DNA of 64,000 bases from Nitrososphaerota archaeon (GTDB taxonomy: Archaea; Thermoproteota; Nitrososphaeria; Nitrososphaerales; Nitrosopumilaceae). Positions 26,053 to 33,992 of the stretch are shown in pieces. The stretch spans positions 1 through 64,000 of the forward strand of contig JACQCT010000014.1 in the NCBI GenBank assembly GCA_016201435.1. Direction: 5' to 3'. The stretch's first letter is position 1, and every line of letters starts with the position of its first letter. The notes beneath the pieces are model-generated. The model searched no databases and was not told the origin of the DNA. It worked only from the letters and a program-made list of their open reading frames with translations. The position numbers were made by a program, and so were the translations under genes.

Positions 26053-26198
26053 ACAGTAAAATTATCAGGGCATTCAATGTGTTCGTAATGATGATCGGTA
26101 AACTTTTCACCGACAACATACATTACAATTTTGTACAAATCAGTTGAAACTATATTTTTTTTACATTTAATACAGCTCATAGATATTGTTTTTGCCAT
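26049..26198 (-). CDS. Tiny CxxC protein, 49 residues, overlapping the cyclase gene end
   Basis: A 49-residue minus-strand frame from the ATG at 26198, with CIKCKKN near residues 9-15 and a late Cys in HIECPDN, preceded by HHYEH. The CxxC plus His-rich segment suggests zinc binding. Its stop overlaps the last codons of the cyclase-like gene on the other strand (convergent). A TATA-like CTTATACC about 28 bases upstream of the ATG fits a leaderless mRNA. Without homologues it remains tentative. Confidence 0.5.
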   Translation of the reverse strand: MAKTISMSCIKCKKNIVSTDLYKIVMYVVGEKFTDHHYEHIECPDNFTV

Positions 26199-26229
26199 TT
26201 TATCAAGTGAGATCTGAGGCTGGTATAAG

Positions 26230-26248
26230 GATCAGCTATCAGCTGATC
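26230..26248. promoter_or_regulatory. Palindromic putative operator in a divergent promoter region
   Basis: GATCAGCTATCAGCTGATC at 26230-26248 is a perfect 8-bp inverted repeat around a 3-base spacer. It lies between the minus-strand tiny CxxC gene (start 26198) and the plus-strand gene at 26348, close to the former's TATA element. A dimeric regulator site is likely; the regulator is unknown. Confidence 0.5.
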
Positions 26249-26347
26249 TTGATAAAAAACGATTGCGGGTTGACAATCTGTTTTATGTATAATGCCTAGT
26301 TTTTAACACGTAAAGGTGAAATAAGGGGCAAAAAACCCTCATATCAT

Positions 26348-26716
26348 ATGTGGAACATGGATGCAAAAAAAATGTTAGAGTTTTACAATCAATATCAGAA
26401 CATGGTAAATAGTCCATTTGCCTTTCCACGTTTGCCTCCAAAGGCAAATCACCCTCGTGGCATATCCATGACAGGTAAGCTGAAAGACAGTATAGTTAGA
26501 GACAATTCAGTAATGATGGAAAGATTATCTGATTTTTACACAATGTTCCAGCAATACGCAGCCGGGCTTTTTGATTTAGCACCAAACCAATTTGGGCCAT
26601 CTCACCCTATGTATAAAGGAACAAACTCCCTTAATGCACTACAAGTCGAAAACGAACAGCTGAAAAAAGAAAACATAGTTTTAAAGAAAGACTTGGAAAA
26701 ACAAAAGCAGAAATAA
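26348..26716 (+). CDS. Small protein with C-terminal leucine-zipper coiled coil
   Basis: Not recognised with confidence. A 122-residue protein with an N-terminal helical, proline-containing region (MLEFYNQYQNMVNSPFAFP) and a C-terminal heptad-repeat coiled coil (LNALQVENEQLKKENIVLKKDLEKQ). The overall plan, hydrophobic N-terminal region plus a C-terminal zipper, is vaguely like the PhaE subunit of class III polyhydroxyalkanoate synthase, but PhaE is longer and no PhaC gene is nearby. I treat that as speculation only. It probably dimerises. Confidence 0.6.
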   Translation: MWNMDAKKMLEFYNQYQNMVNSPFAFPRLPPKANHPRGISMTGKLKDSIVRDNSVMMERLSDFYTMFQQYAAGLFDLAPNQFGPSHPMYKGTNSLNALQVENEQLKKENIVLKKDLEKQKQK

Positions 26717-26753
26717 AATCCACCTTTATAAAGCCTGTAACGTTATCTTCGAT

Positions 26754-27146
26754 ATGATAAAAACGCCAGCTGAGAAATGGCAAAAAGATATTTCAGTTTA
26801 TAGAAAAAAATGCCAGAAAATTTTGCTATCGTCAAAGTCGGTAAGATATGTTGGGTTGATAAACGAATATGGTAGAACGCTTACTGGAATAATAAGACCC
26901 GGCACCAAAATATACTTAAAATCAGAACCAGCTAGAAACGAGTTCTTTCTAATTTCAACTCTATTAACAATGCGACGCTCAAATGATAATGCAATAGGTA
27001 GCATGGATTGTGCAATTTTCAAACATGACAAAGTCACTTTTATTGCATTCCAAAGAAAAGAAGGGATATACTATATTTCAGTAGACAAAAACGCAGCTCT
27101 GAATTCGTTAGCTAAAATAATTAGTAAAATCAAAAAACTAATCTAG
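26754..27146 (+). CDS. Small protein, DUF6659-like
   Basis: A 130-residue protein opening with SKSVRYVGLINEYGRTLTGI, then FLISTLLTMRRSNDNAIGSMDCAIFKHDKVTFIAF and EGIYYISVDKNA. The alternating short beta strands resemble a roadblock/profilin-like small ligand- or partner-binding fold, which is inference only. The RYVG signature is shared with the protein encoded at 22281-22553, so the two look like paralogues. It follows the coiled-coil gene by 37 bases and converges on the glyoxalase-like gene, overlapping by 4 bases at the stops. Confidence 0.6.
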   Translation: MIKTPAEKWQKDISVYRKKCQKILLSSKSVRYVGLINEYGRTLTGIIRPGTKIYLKSEPARNEFFLISTLLTMRRSNDNAIGSMDCAIFKHDKVTFIAFQRKEGIYYISVDKNAALNSLAKIISKIKKLI

Positions 27147-27553
27147 AGTGGAGCAAAGCCGTGGAATCCACGTGCTTGTTTTGCACTATCAGGGGGTGCA
27201 GGCTCAAACAGAGATATCATGTATTTATCAGGATCCAGAACTATTGCATTTTTACCTGCCTTGTGAGATTCAATATCTCGATAGATTGTAACGTTTTGTG
27301 ATTTGAGTTCTTGGACAGCAGACTGTATATCGCCAACTACAAGACCAATGACAATACCATTCTCAACAGACGTGCCTGTGTTTATTTTAGTGGTAGCAGG
27401 ATGTAAAATAACTGTAGCACCTTGTTTTGCAAGTTCTACCCAGTTTTCCCTTTTGTTTTTAATTGGCATGCCTATTATTTCATTGTAAAATTTTACAGAT
27501 TTTTCTAAATTTGATACTGCAACTATTACACCACCAAGGTGTTTTATGTTCAT
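27143..27553 (-). CDS. Glyoxalase/VOC-superfamily protein
   Basis: A single-chain 136-residue vicinal-oxygen-chelate protein (glyoxalase I/dioxygenase fold). The N-terminal HLGGVIVAVSNLEKSVKFYNEIIG supplies the first metal-ligand His position, and the C-terminal DPDKYMISLFEPA the final Glu ligand position of the family. Members isomerise or cleave diverse substrates or bind drugs; no specific reaction can be assigned. Monocistronic on the minus strand. Confidence 0.8.
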   Translation of the reverse strand: MNIKHLGGVIVAVSNLEKSVKFYNEIIGMPIKNKRENWVELAKQGATVILHPATTKINTGTSVENGIVIGLVVGDIQSAVQELKSQNVTIYRDIESHKAGKNAIVLDPDKYMISLFEPAPPDSAKQARGFHGFAPL

Positions 27554-27592
27554 ATAATGAAGTTTGAATATACTTTGTTAAAAACCCTTATG

Positions 27593-27811
27593 CTATACTA
27601 CCTGAACCATTGTTTCCGTTCTTTCTACCCCTTTGATGTTTTGTATCTCAGAAGTAACATCTTTTATCTGTGATAATGATTTAACTTCGATTAAAGCTAC
27701 TGCATCAAACTGACCACTTACTGGAAACGAATCATATACTGATTTTACCATTCGCAATCTTGCTGCAATGAGTTTTTTTGGAGATTTTACCAGAACTACT
27801 GCTTTTACCAT
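27593..27811 (-). CDS. Stand-alone Lrp/AsnC ligand-binding (RAM) domain
   Basis: A 72-residue protein equal to the C-terminal RAM/AsnC_trans_reg domain only: AVVLVKSPKKLIAARLRMVKS, FDAVALIEVKSLSQIKDVTSEI, GVERTETMVQVV. There is no DNA-binding HTH, so it probably binds an amino acid or effector and modulates a partner. Its first codons overlap the end of the next upstream gene by 7 bases, which encodes a second RAM domain, and the two may form a hetero-oligomer. Confidence 0.82.
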   Translation of the reverse strand: MVKAVVLVKSPKKLIAARLRMVKSVYDSFPVSGQFDAVALIEVKSLSQIKDVTSEIQNIKGVERTETMVQVV

Positions 27812-28065
27812 CCCAAGTTTACCTCCACCTCAATTAGAGTTTCAGTAGTAACAATTTCTCTAATCTTTTTGAAATCAATTACAATGTTGTTGATTTCATC
27901 CATTGTTCCTTGAAGAACTACGGCAATATCAGCTCTACCTGTTACAATCATTATTTCTCGTACCACCTTTCGAATTTTTCGAAGTGATAGTATTACATTG
28001 TCTATCTTACTGGGTTTAACAGCAATTAGACACAGTGCACGCATGTCAATAGTAATATCATTCAC
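27805..28065 (-). CDS. Stand-alone Lrp/AsnC ligand-binding (RAM) domain
   Basis: An 86-residue RAM-type domain (ALCLIAVKPSKIDNVILSLRKI, TGRADIAVVLQGTMDEINNIVID, ETLIEVEVNLGW). No HTH is attached. It is first in a two-gene operon with its paralogue at 27593, overlapping by 7 bases. Such paired stand-alone domains suggest a small effector sensor, but the target is not visible in the window. Confidence 0.8.
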   Translation of the reverse strand: MNDITIDMRALCLIAVKPSKIDNVILSLRKIRKVVREIMIVTGRADIAVVLQGTMDEINNIVIDFKKIREIVTTETLIEVEVNLGW

Positions 28066-28141
28066 GTACGGATAAGTATGATCTTTTAAAAAAGAAAATT
28101 AATACAATAGTATATCCATTGAAATTAAACAGATAATAGAA

Positions 28142-28366
28142 TTAATCTTCTGAAGCTTCTTGAGAACGCGCCTCTTCAAGATATGCTTTTCGTGCCTCAA
28201 GTTCAGCTTCCTTATCCATATTTGTATTGTCTTCTACGACGATAATTCCTGCATCATCACTAGAAACCAAATCTTGTTTTAGTTTCGGTTTAGCTTTTGC
28301 TACTGCCTTTTTCTTTTTTTCACTAGGGCTCTTTTTCTTGGTATTTTTTTTCTTATCCTTTGCCAA
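28142..28366 (-). CDS. Lys-rich low-complexity small protein
   Basis: A 74-residue protein whose first 32 residues are nearly all Lys, Ser, Ala and Pro (KKKNTKKKSPSEKKKKAVAKAK) and whose second half is acidic (KEAELEARKAYLEEA). Basic N-terminus plus acidic helix suggests a nucleic-acid-associated or chaperone-like protein, which is inference. It lies between tRNA-Phe and the Lrp-domain pair. Not recognised otherwise. Confidence 0.5.
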   Translation of the reverse strand: MAKDKKKNTKKKSPSEKKKKAVAKAKPKLKQDLVSSDDAGIIVVEDNTNMDKEAELEARKAYLEEARSQEASED

Positions 28367-28454
28367 TTACGATTAACCAAAATTGTAGACCGTGTTATTA
28401 AACTTGTCTCAAGATTCATCGTCCGATCATGTGATCTAATTTATAAAATTACAG

Positions 28455-28528
28455 TGCCGCCGGCGGGACTTGAACGCGCGACAGCTCGGTCTTCAGCCGA
28501 GTGCTCTCCCGGGCTGAGCTACGGCGGC
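28455..28528 (-). tRNA. tRNA-Phe (GAA anticodon)
   Basis: On the minus strand: acceptor GCCGCCG/CGGCGGC with discriminator A, D-arm with GTAGCTCAGCCCGGGAGAGC, anticodon stem CTCGG/CCGAG with loop CTGAAGA (GAA), and T-loop GTTCAAGTC. 74 bases, no intron, CCA not encoded. An AT-rich TATA-like TTTAAT lies about 26 bases upstream on the minus strand. Confidence 0.96.
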
Positions 28529-28568
28529 ACATCGAAATATCCAATTTTGGGGGAATTAAAGTGTGTCT

Positions 28569-29108
28569 TTACTTTTTCCAAGCAATGTCTTTGATCATTT
28601 TTCTTTTATTGATAACACGGGCTATAACAAAGAGCAAGTCTGCTAATCTGTTTATGTAAATCTTACATGTTTTGTTTATTTCTTCAATTTCTGCCAAATA
28701 TACAATGCTAGTTTCTGCTCTACGTGATATTGCGCGAGCCATGTGTACATGTGATGCAATTGGGTCTCCTCCAGGCAATATAAAATAAGAAATTTGACTC
28801 AATTCCTTTTCTAGTTCGTCTATACTAGATTCAAGAAACTGAACCATATCGTCTGTAACTCTATTTGATATATTTTTTAAATCTGGGTTTGCGAGATCTG
28901 CACCAACTACAAACAAGTCATTTTGAATTTTTATCAGCAAATCTGCAATATCAGTATCTAATTTTAATGAAAGTGCAATTCCAAGTGATGAGTTCAATTC
29001 ATCTACGGTACCATATGCAATTATCCTAGGACTTGATTTTCGTATACGATTACCTCCTATGAGACCAGTAGAACCATCGTCACCGGTTTTTGTATAGATT
29101 TTCACCAT
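28569..29108 (-). CDS. cobO: ATP:cob(I)alamin adenosyltransferase, PduO type
   Basis: Transfers the adenosyl group of ATP to cob(I)alamin, making adenosylcobalamin for enzymes such as methylmalonyl-CoA mutase. The N-terminal TKTGDDGSTGLIGG is the ATP-binding loop of the PduO family, and RAISRRAETSIV near the middle carries the conserved Arg cluster. Length 179 is typical of the PduO core. The symbol cobO is used loosely, as this is the PduO rather than CobA/CobO fold. It links to the cobalt transporter genes cbtBA at 43.8 kb as part of cobalamin metabolism. Confidence 0.92.
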   Translation of the reverse strand: MVKIYTKTGDDGSTGLIGGNRIRKSSPRIIAYGTVDELNSSLGIALSLKLDTDIADLLIKIQNDLFVVGADLANPDLKNISNRVTDDMVQFLESSIDELEKELSQISYFILPGGDPIASHVHMARAISRRAETSIVYLAEIEEINKTCKIYINRLADLLFVIARVINKRKMIKDIAWKK

Positions 29109-29295
29109 TGATTGATTGGTAGTTTCGATGTTTTTATCTTGTTCGAATTATTTAATAGTACAAATAGTTCGGTTAGAACATGCCAAATTCGCTACATACT
29201 CATGATAAATTACATTTAATTTTCAAGAATGATCTAAATGACAAACAAGTAATAAAATCAGAAAATTCATCACATAATAATAAAAAGGAATTTTA

Positions 29296-29826
29296 ATGTT
29301 ATTTGATTTTTTTTATATCGTATCAGAACTAAAAAAAACACCTCGTAAGGGATGGAAAGATAAAATTGGCATCATTCATCCAGAATCAGTAGCAGATCAT
29401 TCATTTAGTGCAGCTATTATGGCAATGGTTTTTTCTGATTTAAAAAAACTCAATACTGAAAAAATGTTAAAGATGGCATTACTACATGATCTTTCAGAAT
29501 CCATTACGGGGGATTTTACACCAGAGGAAATTTCTAAAAGCGATAAAAAAGAAATTGAAAATCAAACAATGAAAGAAATTCTTTCAAGACTACCATCAGA
29601 AATTTCAATTGAATATGAAAAAATATGGAACGAATTCCAAGATGGAACTTCAAAAGAATCAACCTTAATGCATGAGATTGATCGTCTAGAAATGGCAATA
29701 CAATCTTTAAAATATAATACAGAAGGATATCCAAAAGACAAACTTGCATTGTTTTTTGAATCTGCTAAAAAAGACATAAAGAGTAAAGAAATTCTAGAAA
29801 TTTTAGACGAGATATCCTATAAATAA
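29296..29826 (+). CDS. HD-domain phosphohydrolase, 5'-deoxynucleotidase-like
   Basis: A 176-residue HD-superfamily protein of the YfbR/HDDC2 type. The metal-binding residues are seen in ESVADHSFSAAIMA (His), LLHDLSESITGDF (His-Asp pair) and HEIDRLEMAIQ (Asp). Family members remove phosphate from deoxynucleoside 5'-monophosphates. Start is ATG, after an AT-rich TATA-like region. It is followed after 21 bases by a small hypothetical gene and may be co-transcribed. Confidence 0.82.
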   Translation: MLFDFFYIVSELKKTPRKGWKDKIGIIHPESVADHSFSAAIMAMVFSDLKKLNTEKMLKMALLHDLSESITGDFTPEEISKSDKKEIENQTMKEILSRLPSEISIEYEKIWNEFQDGTSKESTLMHEIDRLEMAIQSLKYNTEGYPKDKLALFFESAKKDIKSKEILEILDEISYK

Positions 29827-29847
29827 CAAAACATCAGTACAGTTGGT

Positions 29848-30195
29848 ATGCAATATTTTGTAGCACTCAAGATTGGCGAGAAGCGTGTCAAAGAATCAAG
29901 AGAACACCTGAACAAATATGCAAATGGTACTGCAATGCCTGCTCTTGCATTAAAAGACAACAAAACAAATGTCTGGGAACCTGTTGGTGAAGAAAACTTG
30001 TATGCTGTTCTAAATGATGGCGGAGGATACGTGTTAACAGATGTAAGTGGATACATGGTGGTTTTATGCGATAAAAATGGAATTTCAAAAGCTATTGCAA
30101 GAGGACTAGATATTGAACGCAAAGATACAATAGTGAAAATGTTGCAAGCAGACAATCTTCAAGAATTCAAAGGTCAAGTATCACTTCCAGTATGA
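29848..30195 (+). CDS. Hypothetical small protein, 115 residues
   Basis: Not recognised. A compact alpha/beta protein (YFVALKIGEKRVKESREHLNKYANGT, NLYAVLNDGGGYVLTDVSGYMVVLCDKNGISKAIARGL). The pattern of short strands and turns suggests a small sensor-like or chaperone fold, but no motif can be named. It follows the HD-domain phosphohydrolase closely on the same strand. Confidence 0.55.
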   Translation: MQYFVALKIGEKRVKESREHLNKYANGTAMPALALKDNKTNVWEPVGEENLYAVLNDGGGYVLTDVSGYMVVLCDKNGISKAIARGLDIERKDTIVKMLQADNLQEFKGQVSLPV

Positions 30196-30257
30196 TATAA
30201 AATTAAAAAACAAATGACATACTAAATTAACAATCACCTAATCAAATTAAACAAAAT

Positions 30258-31313
30258 TTAGATTTTGATTATACCATACTGAATCAGATATTGAATTCCT
30301 TTTACAAATTCATCATCAGATATCTGATTGTCTGCCCACCATCCAGCATTATTTTTTATCCATGATGGAATTTGTGTAAAAGATGATGTAGAATCTATTG
30401 AAGTATCATTTATGATTTTTTGTTTTACAAGATATTGCAATCCTTTAACAAAATCACCATTTGCAAGCGAACCTTTAGCCCATCCTCCAGCACTAGTTTT
30501 AACCCAATCTGGGATTAATGCCGGGTTTTGTATAGGTATGTTACCAAATCCATTGTTACCATATATCAATTTGATTTCGTATATGTCATATGGCGTTATA
30601 TCAAAATGTGAATTTCCTATTGCAATAACAACTGGAATCATAATTGATGGAAGAGACACATAACCATGTAACCATTGATACAGATCGTCAGGATTATCTG
30701 AAAGAAAATGACCTAGTCCTAACGCGTGACCCATTTCATGTCGTATTATCATTCCAAGTTGAGCATCACCTAATGCATTACCAGTATAGTATGGTATCCA
30801 ATTTGTAGTTGTGTAGATATAGTTTGCATTACGAGTCTCATTTTGTATTGCATTCACATTAACTTGCAAATAATAAATTTCAACTGTAGACTTGTGATGT
30901 TCATAGTCATATTGCGTTATTCCTCCTATCTCAGTTTGTAGTTTTGGATCATCAGGTTTTTCTTTATAATTAATTATAATATCACAATTTGAATAGTCAA
31001 ATGTTTTTTGTTGCCAAAGAAAAACTTTGACAAGCGTGATTTTCCATACAGAATTATGACTTGCAGGCGTTCCTAGTGATGTATTTAATTTCGTAGACCA
31101 ATCAATTACCGCATATTCTGTTTGAGTTAGCACGCGATTCCCAATTGAAGGAAAATTCGGATCGGGTAGTGGTTCTACTACGCATATGGTTGGACTATAT
31201 GCTAGCTTAAAATCAGTTCGTTGAAACCCTTCTACTAGTGCAAATGATTGATGAAAACTGTAGACTGATAATAGCAACATGAGGAATATTGCAATAGCAG
31301 ATGATCGTCTCAT
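30258..31313 (-). CDS. Secreted matrixin with two C-terminal tryptophan-rich repeats
   Basis: A 351-residue exported protein. Residues 1-25 form a signal peptide (RRSSAIAIFLMLLLSVYSFHQSFA). The catalytic zinc motif is HEMGHALGLGH at 192-202, intact. The C-terminal 85 residues hold two copies of a roughly 40-residue repeat, each with IPxW(V/I)K then GGWAKG or GWWADN, FVKGLQYL or FVKGIQYL, and ending in a lysine-isoleucine strand. Such repeats occur in surface proteins of ammonia-oxidising archaea. The second matrixin in the window is at 19.7 kb. It is a stand-alone gene. Confidence 0.88.
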   Translation of the reverse strand: MRRSSAIAIFLMLLLSVYSFHQSFALVEGFQRTDFKLAYSPTICVVEPLPDPNFPSIGNRVLTQTEYAVIDWSTKLNTSLGTPASHNSVWKITLVKVFLWQQKTFDYSNCDIIINYKEKPDDPKLQTEIGGITQYDYEHHKSTVEIYYLQVNVNAIQNETRNANYIYTTTNWIPYYTGNALGDAQLGMIIRHEMGHALGLGHFLSDNPDDLYQWLHGYVSLPSIMIPVVIAIGNSHFDITPYDIYEIKLIYGNNGFGNIPIQNPALIPDWVKTSAGGWAKGSLANGDFVKGLQYLVKQKIINDTSIDSTSSFTQIPSWIKNNAGWWADNQISDDEFVKGIQYLIQYGIIKI

Positions 31314-31410
31314 GATTATAGAAACGAATTGTATTATTTAAAAAGAAACGAGATTAAATCCATTTTAAATTCATTAAACATTAAATTAGTACATTTACTG
31401 AATCTTAAGA

Positions 31411-32640
31411 ATGGCAAAGAAATTTGAACATGAGATTGAGGTTAAAGGTCATCTCATAGATTCAATGATACTTACAAAAATATTTGATGTCATAATGGAC
31501 TTGGATGGAGAGTTCCAAGTACAGGAATTTAAAGTAGGAAAAAGAAAAAAAGATGAGAGCTATGCAAAGCTCCTCGTTCAGGGCAAATCACAAAAACATC
31601 TTGATGAGATTTTAGAATCTGTATATCGTGCAGGTGCCACTTCAAAGATTCAACAGGAAATCAAGTTACAGTCTGCACCAAAAGACATGGTCATGCCTGA
31701 TGATTTTTACAGTACAACAAACAATCGTACTGATGTTTTCTATAAAGGAAAATGGATAAAGGTGGAAAATATGATGATGGACAAGTGCATAGTAATCAAA
31801 GGAACCAGAGCTTGGTGCTCTCCTATCCGCGAGATTAAGAAAGGCGATATGGTAATTGTTGGAGAAAGAGGAATAAGGGTTACACCTCCTGAAAGACCAA
31901 GAGAAGGAGTAAATCTTTTTCAATTCATGGGAAGCAGTAGTTCTAGTGAACGCCCAACACAACACATTGCAAGAAAAGTAGCATACGATATTTACAAGAC
32001 AAAAAAAGAAAAGGGCAAGATTGTACTGGTTGGTGGTCCTGCAATTGTACATACTGGTGCGTCTGACTCAATTGCAACTCTGATAAGATTGGGATTTATT
32101 GACGCGGTACTTGCAGGAAATGCACTTGCAGTTCATGATATTGAATATTCCACTCTAGGAACTTCACTTGGAATGAATGTTCGTAATGGTACATTGGCAG
32201 TAAGAGGACATCGAAATCACATGCAGGCAATAAATTCAGTTTTCAAAGCAGGCACCATACCCAAAATGGTTGCAAACAAGACACTTACAAAAGGAATAAT
32301 GTATGAATGTGTCAAAAGAAAAATTCCTTTTGTCTTGGCAGGTTCATTACGAGATGATGGACCACTCCCTGATGTCATACCTGATATGACAGTTGCACAA
32401 AAAAAATACAAGGAGATCCTCAAGGATGCAAAAATGGTAATAATGATATCAACTATGCTTCATTCTATTGCAACTGGTAACATGTTGCCAGCGGAGGTAA
32501 AAGTAATTGTAGTGGATATCAATCAGCCAACAGTAACCAAACTGATGGATCGTGGAACGTGGCAAGCTTTAGGCATAGTCACTGACGTTGGTGCATTTTT
32601 GCCTCTTGTAACACAAGAGATTCAGAAACTAATCAAGTAG
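31411..32640 (+). CDS. LOR/SDH-domain protein, archaeal ornithine cyclodeaminase-like
   Basis: A 409-residue protein of the TIGR00300 group (LOR/SDH region). Residues 1-110 are the LOR-type N-terminal domain (HEIEVKGHLIDSMILTKIFDVIMDLDG), and the C-terminal half holds nucleotide-binding glycines in IVLVGGPAIVHTGASDS and the strongly conserved RHGHRNHMQAIN-like turn NGTLAVRGHRNH. In Methanococcus an enzyme of this group has been reported as an archaeal ornithine cyclodeaminase, making proline from ornithine; the cyanobacterial relative is fused to an arginine dihydrolase. Substrate here is therefore inferred. Starts at an ATG. Confidence 0.75.
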   Translation: MAKKFEHEIEVKGHLIDSMILTKIFDVIMDLDGEFQVQEFKVGKRKKDESYAKLLVQGKSQKHLDEILESVYRAGATSKIQQEIKLQSAPKDMVMPDDFYSTTNNRTDVFYKGKWIKVENMMMDKCIVIKGTRAWCSPIREIKKGDMVIVGERGIRVTPPERPREGVNLFQFMGSSSSSERPTQHIARKVAYDIYKTKKEKGKIVLVGGPAIVHTGASDSIATLIRLGFIDAVLAGNALAVHDIEYSTLGTSLGMNVRNGTLAVRGHRNHMQAINSVFKAGTIPKMVANKTLTKGIMYECVKRKIPFVLAGSLRDDGPLPDVIPDMTVAQKKYKEILKDAKMVIMISTMLHSIATGNMLPAEVKVIVVDINQPTVTKLMDRGTWQALGIVTDVGAFLPLVTQEIQKLIK

Positions 32641-32783
32641 CTAGATTTACAATTACTTTTTTATTTGATGTTATGATCAAAGAATTTCAATATTGAAAAT
32701 TAATGAGAAATGCTGTTCCAAATTTATATTTTGATATATCAAAATCTTATAATCTTCATATAGTATAATTTCGTAATTATACT

Positions 32784-33548
32784 GTGAGACTAAAAGATAA
32801 GATTGCCATAGTTACTGGGGGTTCAAGCGATATTGGATTAGAAATTTCAAAAAGATTTGTTGAAGAAGGTGCAAACGTTATTTTACTAGGCAGAAATTTT
32901 GACAAACTTGAGAAAGCAAGAAAAACAATAAAAAATTATGCCACAAAAACAGCAGGAATTCCATGTGATCTTACAAATGAAGCCCAAGTACTACAAACAG
33001 TCAAGCAAATTTCTGATCATTATGGAAAAATAGACATACTTGTAAACAGTGCAGGTCTAATCAATGATCCCATACACTTTCATGAAATGTCCGAGTCAGA
33101 TTGGTCATCTTTGATTAATACAAATATCTATGGTACTTTCAGGATTACAAAATCAGTCTTAATTAAAATGCTAGAAAATAAGAGCGGATCAATTATTAAC
33201 ATTGGTTCCATATCGAGTGAACGTGCAATTCCAAAAGTACACTTGACTGTATACTGTACAACCAAAGCAGCAATTAACATGTTTACAAAAGGTATAGCTA
33301 TAGAATATGCAAGAAAAAATATTCGTTGTAACTGTATAAATCCCGGAATCATCAATGCCGGAATGATAAAACCTTACGTTGATTATCCTGATGCAAGAAA
33401 AGTCTTAGAGGACAGACAGCCATTAAACAGAATAGGAGAACCTGCCGATGTTGCAAATGCTGCTGTCTATTTGGCGTCAGATGAAGCAAATTGGGTTTCA
33501 GGGATCATTCTAAATATAGATGGCGGAAAATCTGCCTCGGAAGGATAA
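32784..33548 (+). CDS. Short-chain dehydrogenase/reductase
   Basis: A classical SDR of 254 residues. Start is GTG after a TATA-like region. The nucleotide-binding TGGSSDIG (usual TGxxxGIG, here Asp replaces Gly at position 6) sits near residue 12-19; the NSAG motif, catalytic Ser in INIGSISS and the YxxxK (YCTTK) are present; the C-terminal ends [18 protein letters not shown]. Substrate unknown; a ketone/aldehyde or fatty-acyl reductase is possible. Confidence 0.87.
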   Translation: MRLKDKIAIVTGGSSDIGLEISKRFVEEGANVILLGRNFDKLEKARKTIKNYATKTAGIPCDLTNEAQVLQTVKQISDHYGKIDILVNSAGLINDPIHFHEMSESDWSSLINTNIYGTFRITKSVLIKMLENKSGSIINIGSISSERAIPKVHLTVYCTTKAAINMFTKGIAIEYARKNIRCNCINPGIINAGMIKPYVDYPDARKVLEDRQPLNRIGEPADVANAAVYLASDEANWVSGIILNIDGGKSASEG

Positions 33549-33585
33549 TTAAAACAAAGAGTAAGTGTTTTTTGTTACTTGATTT

Positions 33586-33939
33586 TCATTCCATTCTTTT
33601 GTAAATCGACTTGAAATCTTCTGCTAGCAGATATGCAATATTCTGAAGATGTGTAACTTCAGTCATGTTTGATTTACCTCTAGATATTTGTCTCATCTGT
33701 GTCATACACTTGTGAATTTGATTATGATCTGGAGGAGCCTCACCAGACCACGTATTGAAACACTCTACAAAATCAAGGCAAAAATTCAAGACTATTAATT
33801 CCCAGTCTTTAGCATTAGTTGGATATCCTATGCCTTTAGCAAAAACACGAAACTCGTTACTTCTATCAATAAGAAGCATTTTTAGAGCTTGGTGAGCTTT
33901 TTTTAAATCATAATTATCTATAGCACTTGAACCTTGCAT
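33586..33939 (-). CDS. Hypothetical helical protein, 117 residues
   Basis: Not recognised. A mainly helical, soluble protein (NYDLKKAHQALKMLLIDRSNEFRVFAKGIGYP, LIVLNFCLDFVECFNTWSGEAPPDHNQIHKCMTQMR). Single Cys residues near the middle are not arranged as a zinc site. It is encoded opposite the SDR (convergent). Its upstream neighbour is a universal stress protein gene on the same strand, after a 53-base gap. Confidence 0.6.
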   Translation of the reverse strand: MQGSSAIDNYDLKKAHQALKMLLIDRSNEFRVFAKGIGYPTNAKDWELIVLNFCLDFVECFNTWSGEAPPDHNQIHKCMTQMRQISRGKSNMTEVTHLQNIAYLLAEDFKSIYKRME

Positions 33940-33992
33940 ACAAACTATATCATTTGGTTTTATTTTAAGGATGTCTTTATTTCATAATTTAT

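Noticed and set aside
29534-30155. Minus-strand frames opposite the HD-domain and following gene
   Set aside because: The plus-strand genes show clear domain motifs (HD residues); the minus frames are mirror artefacts.
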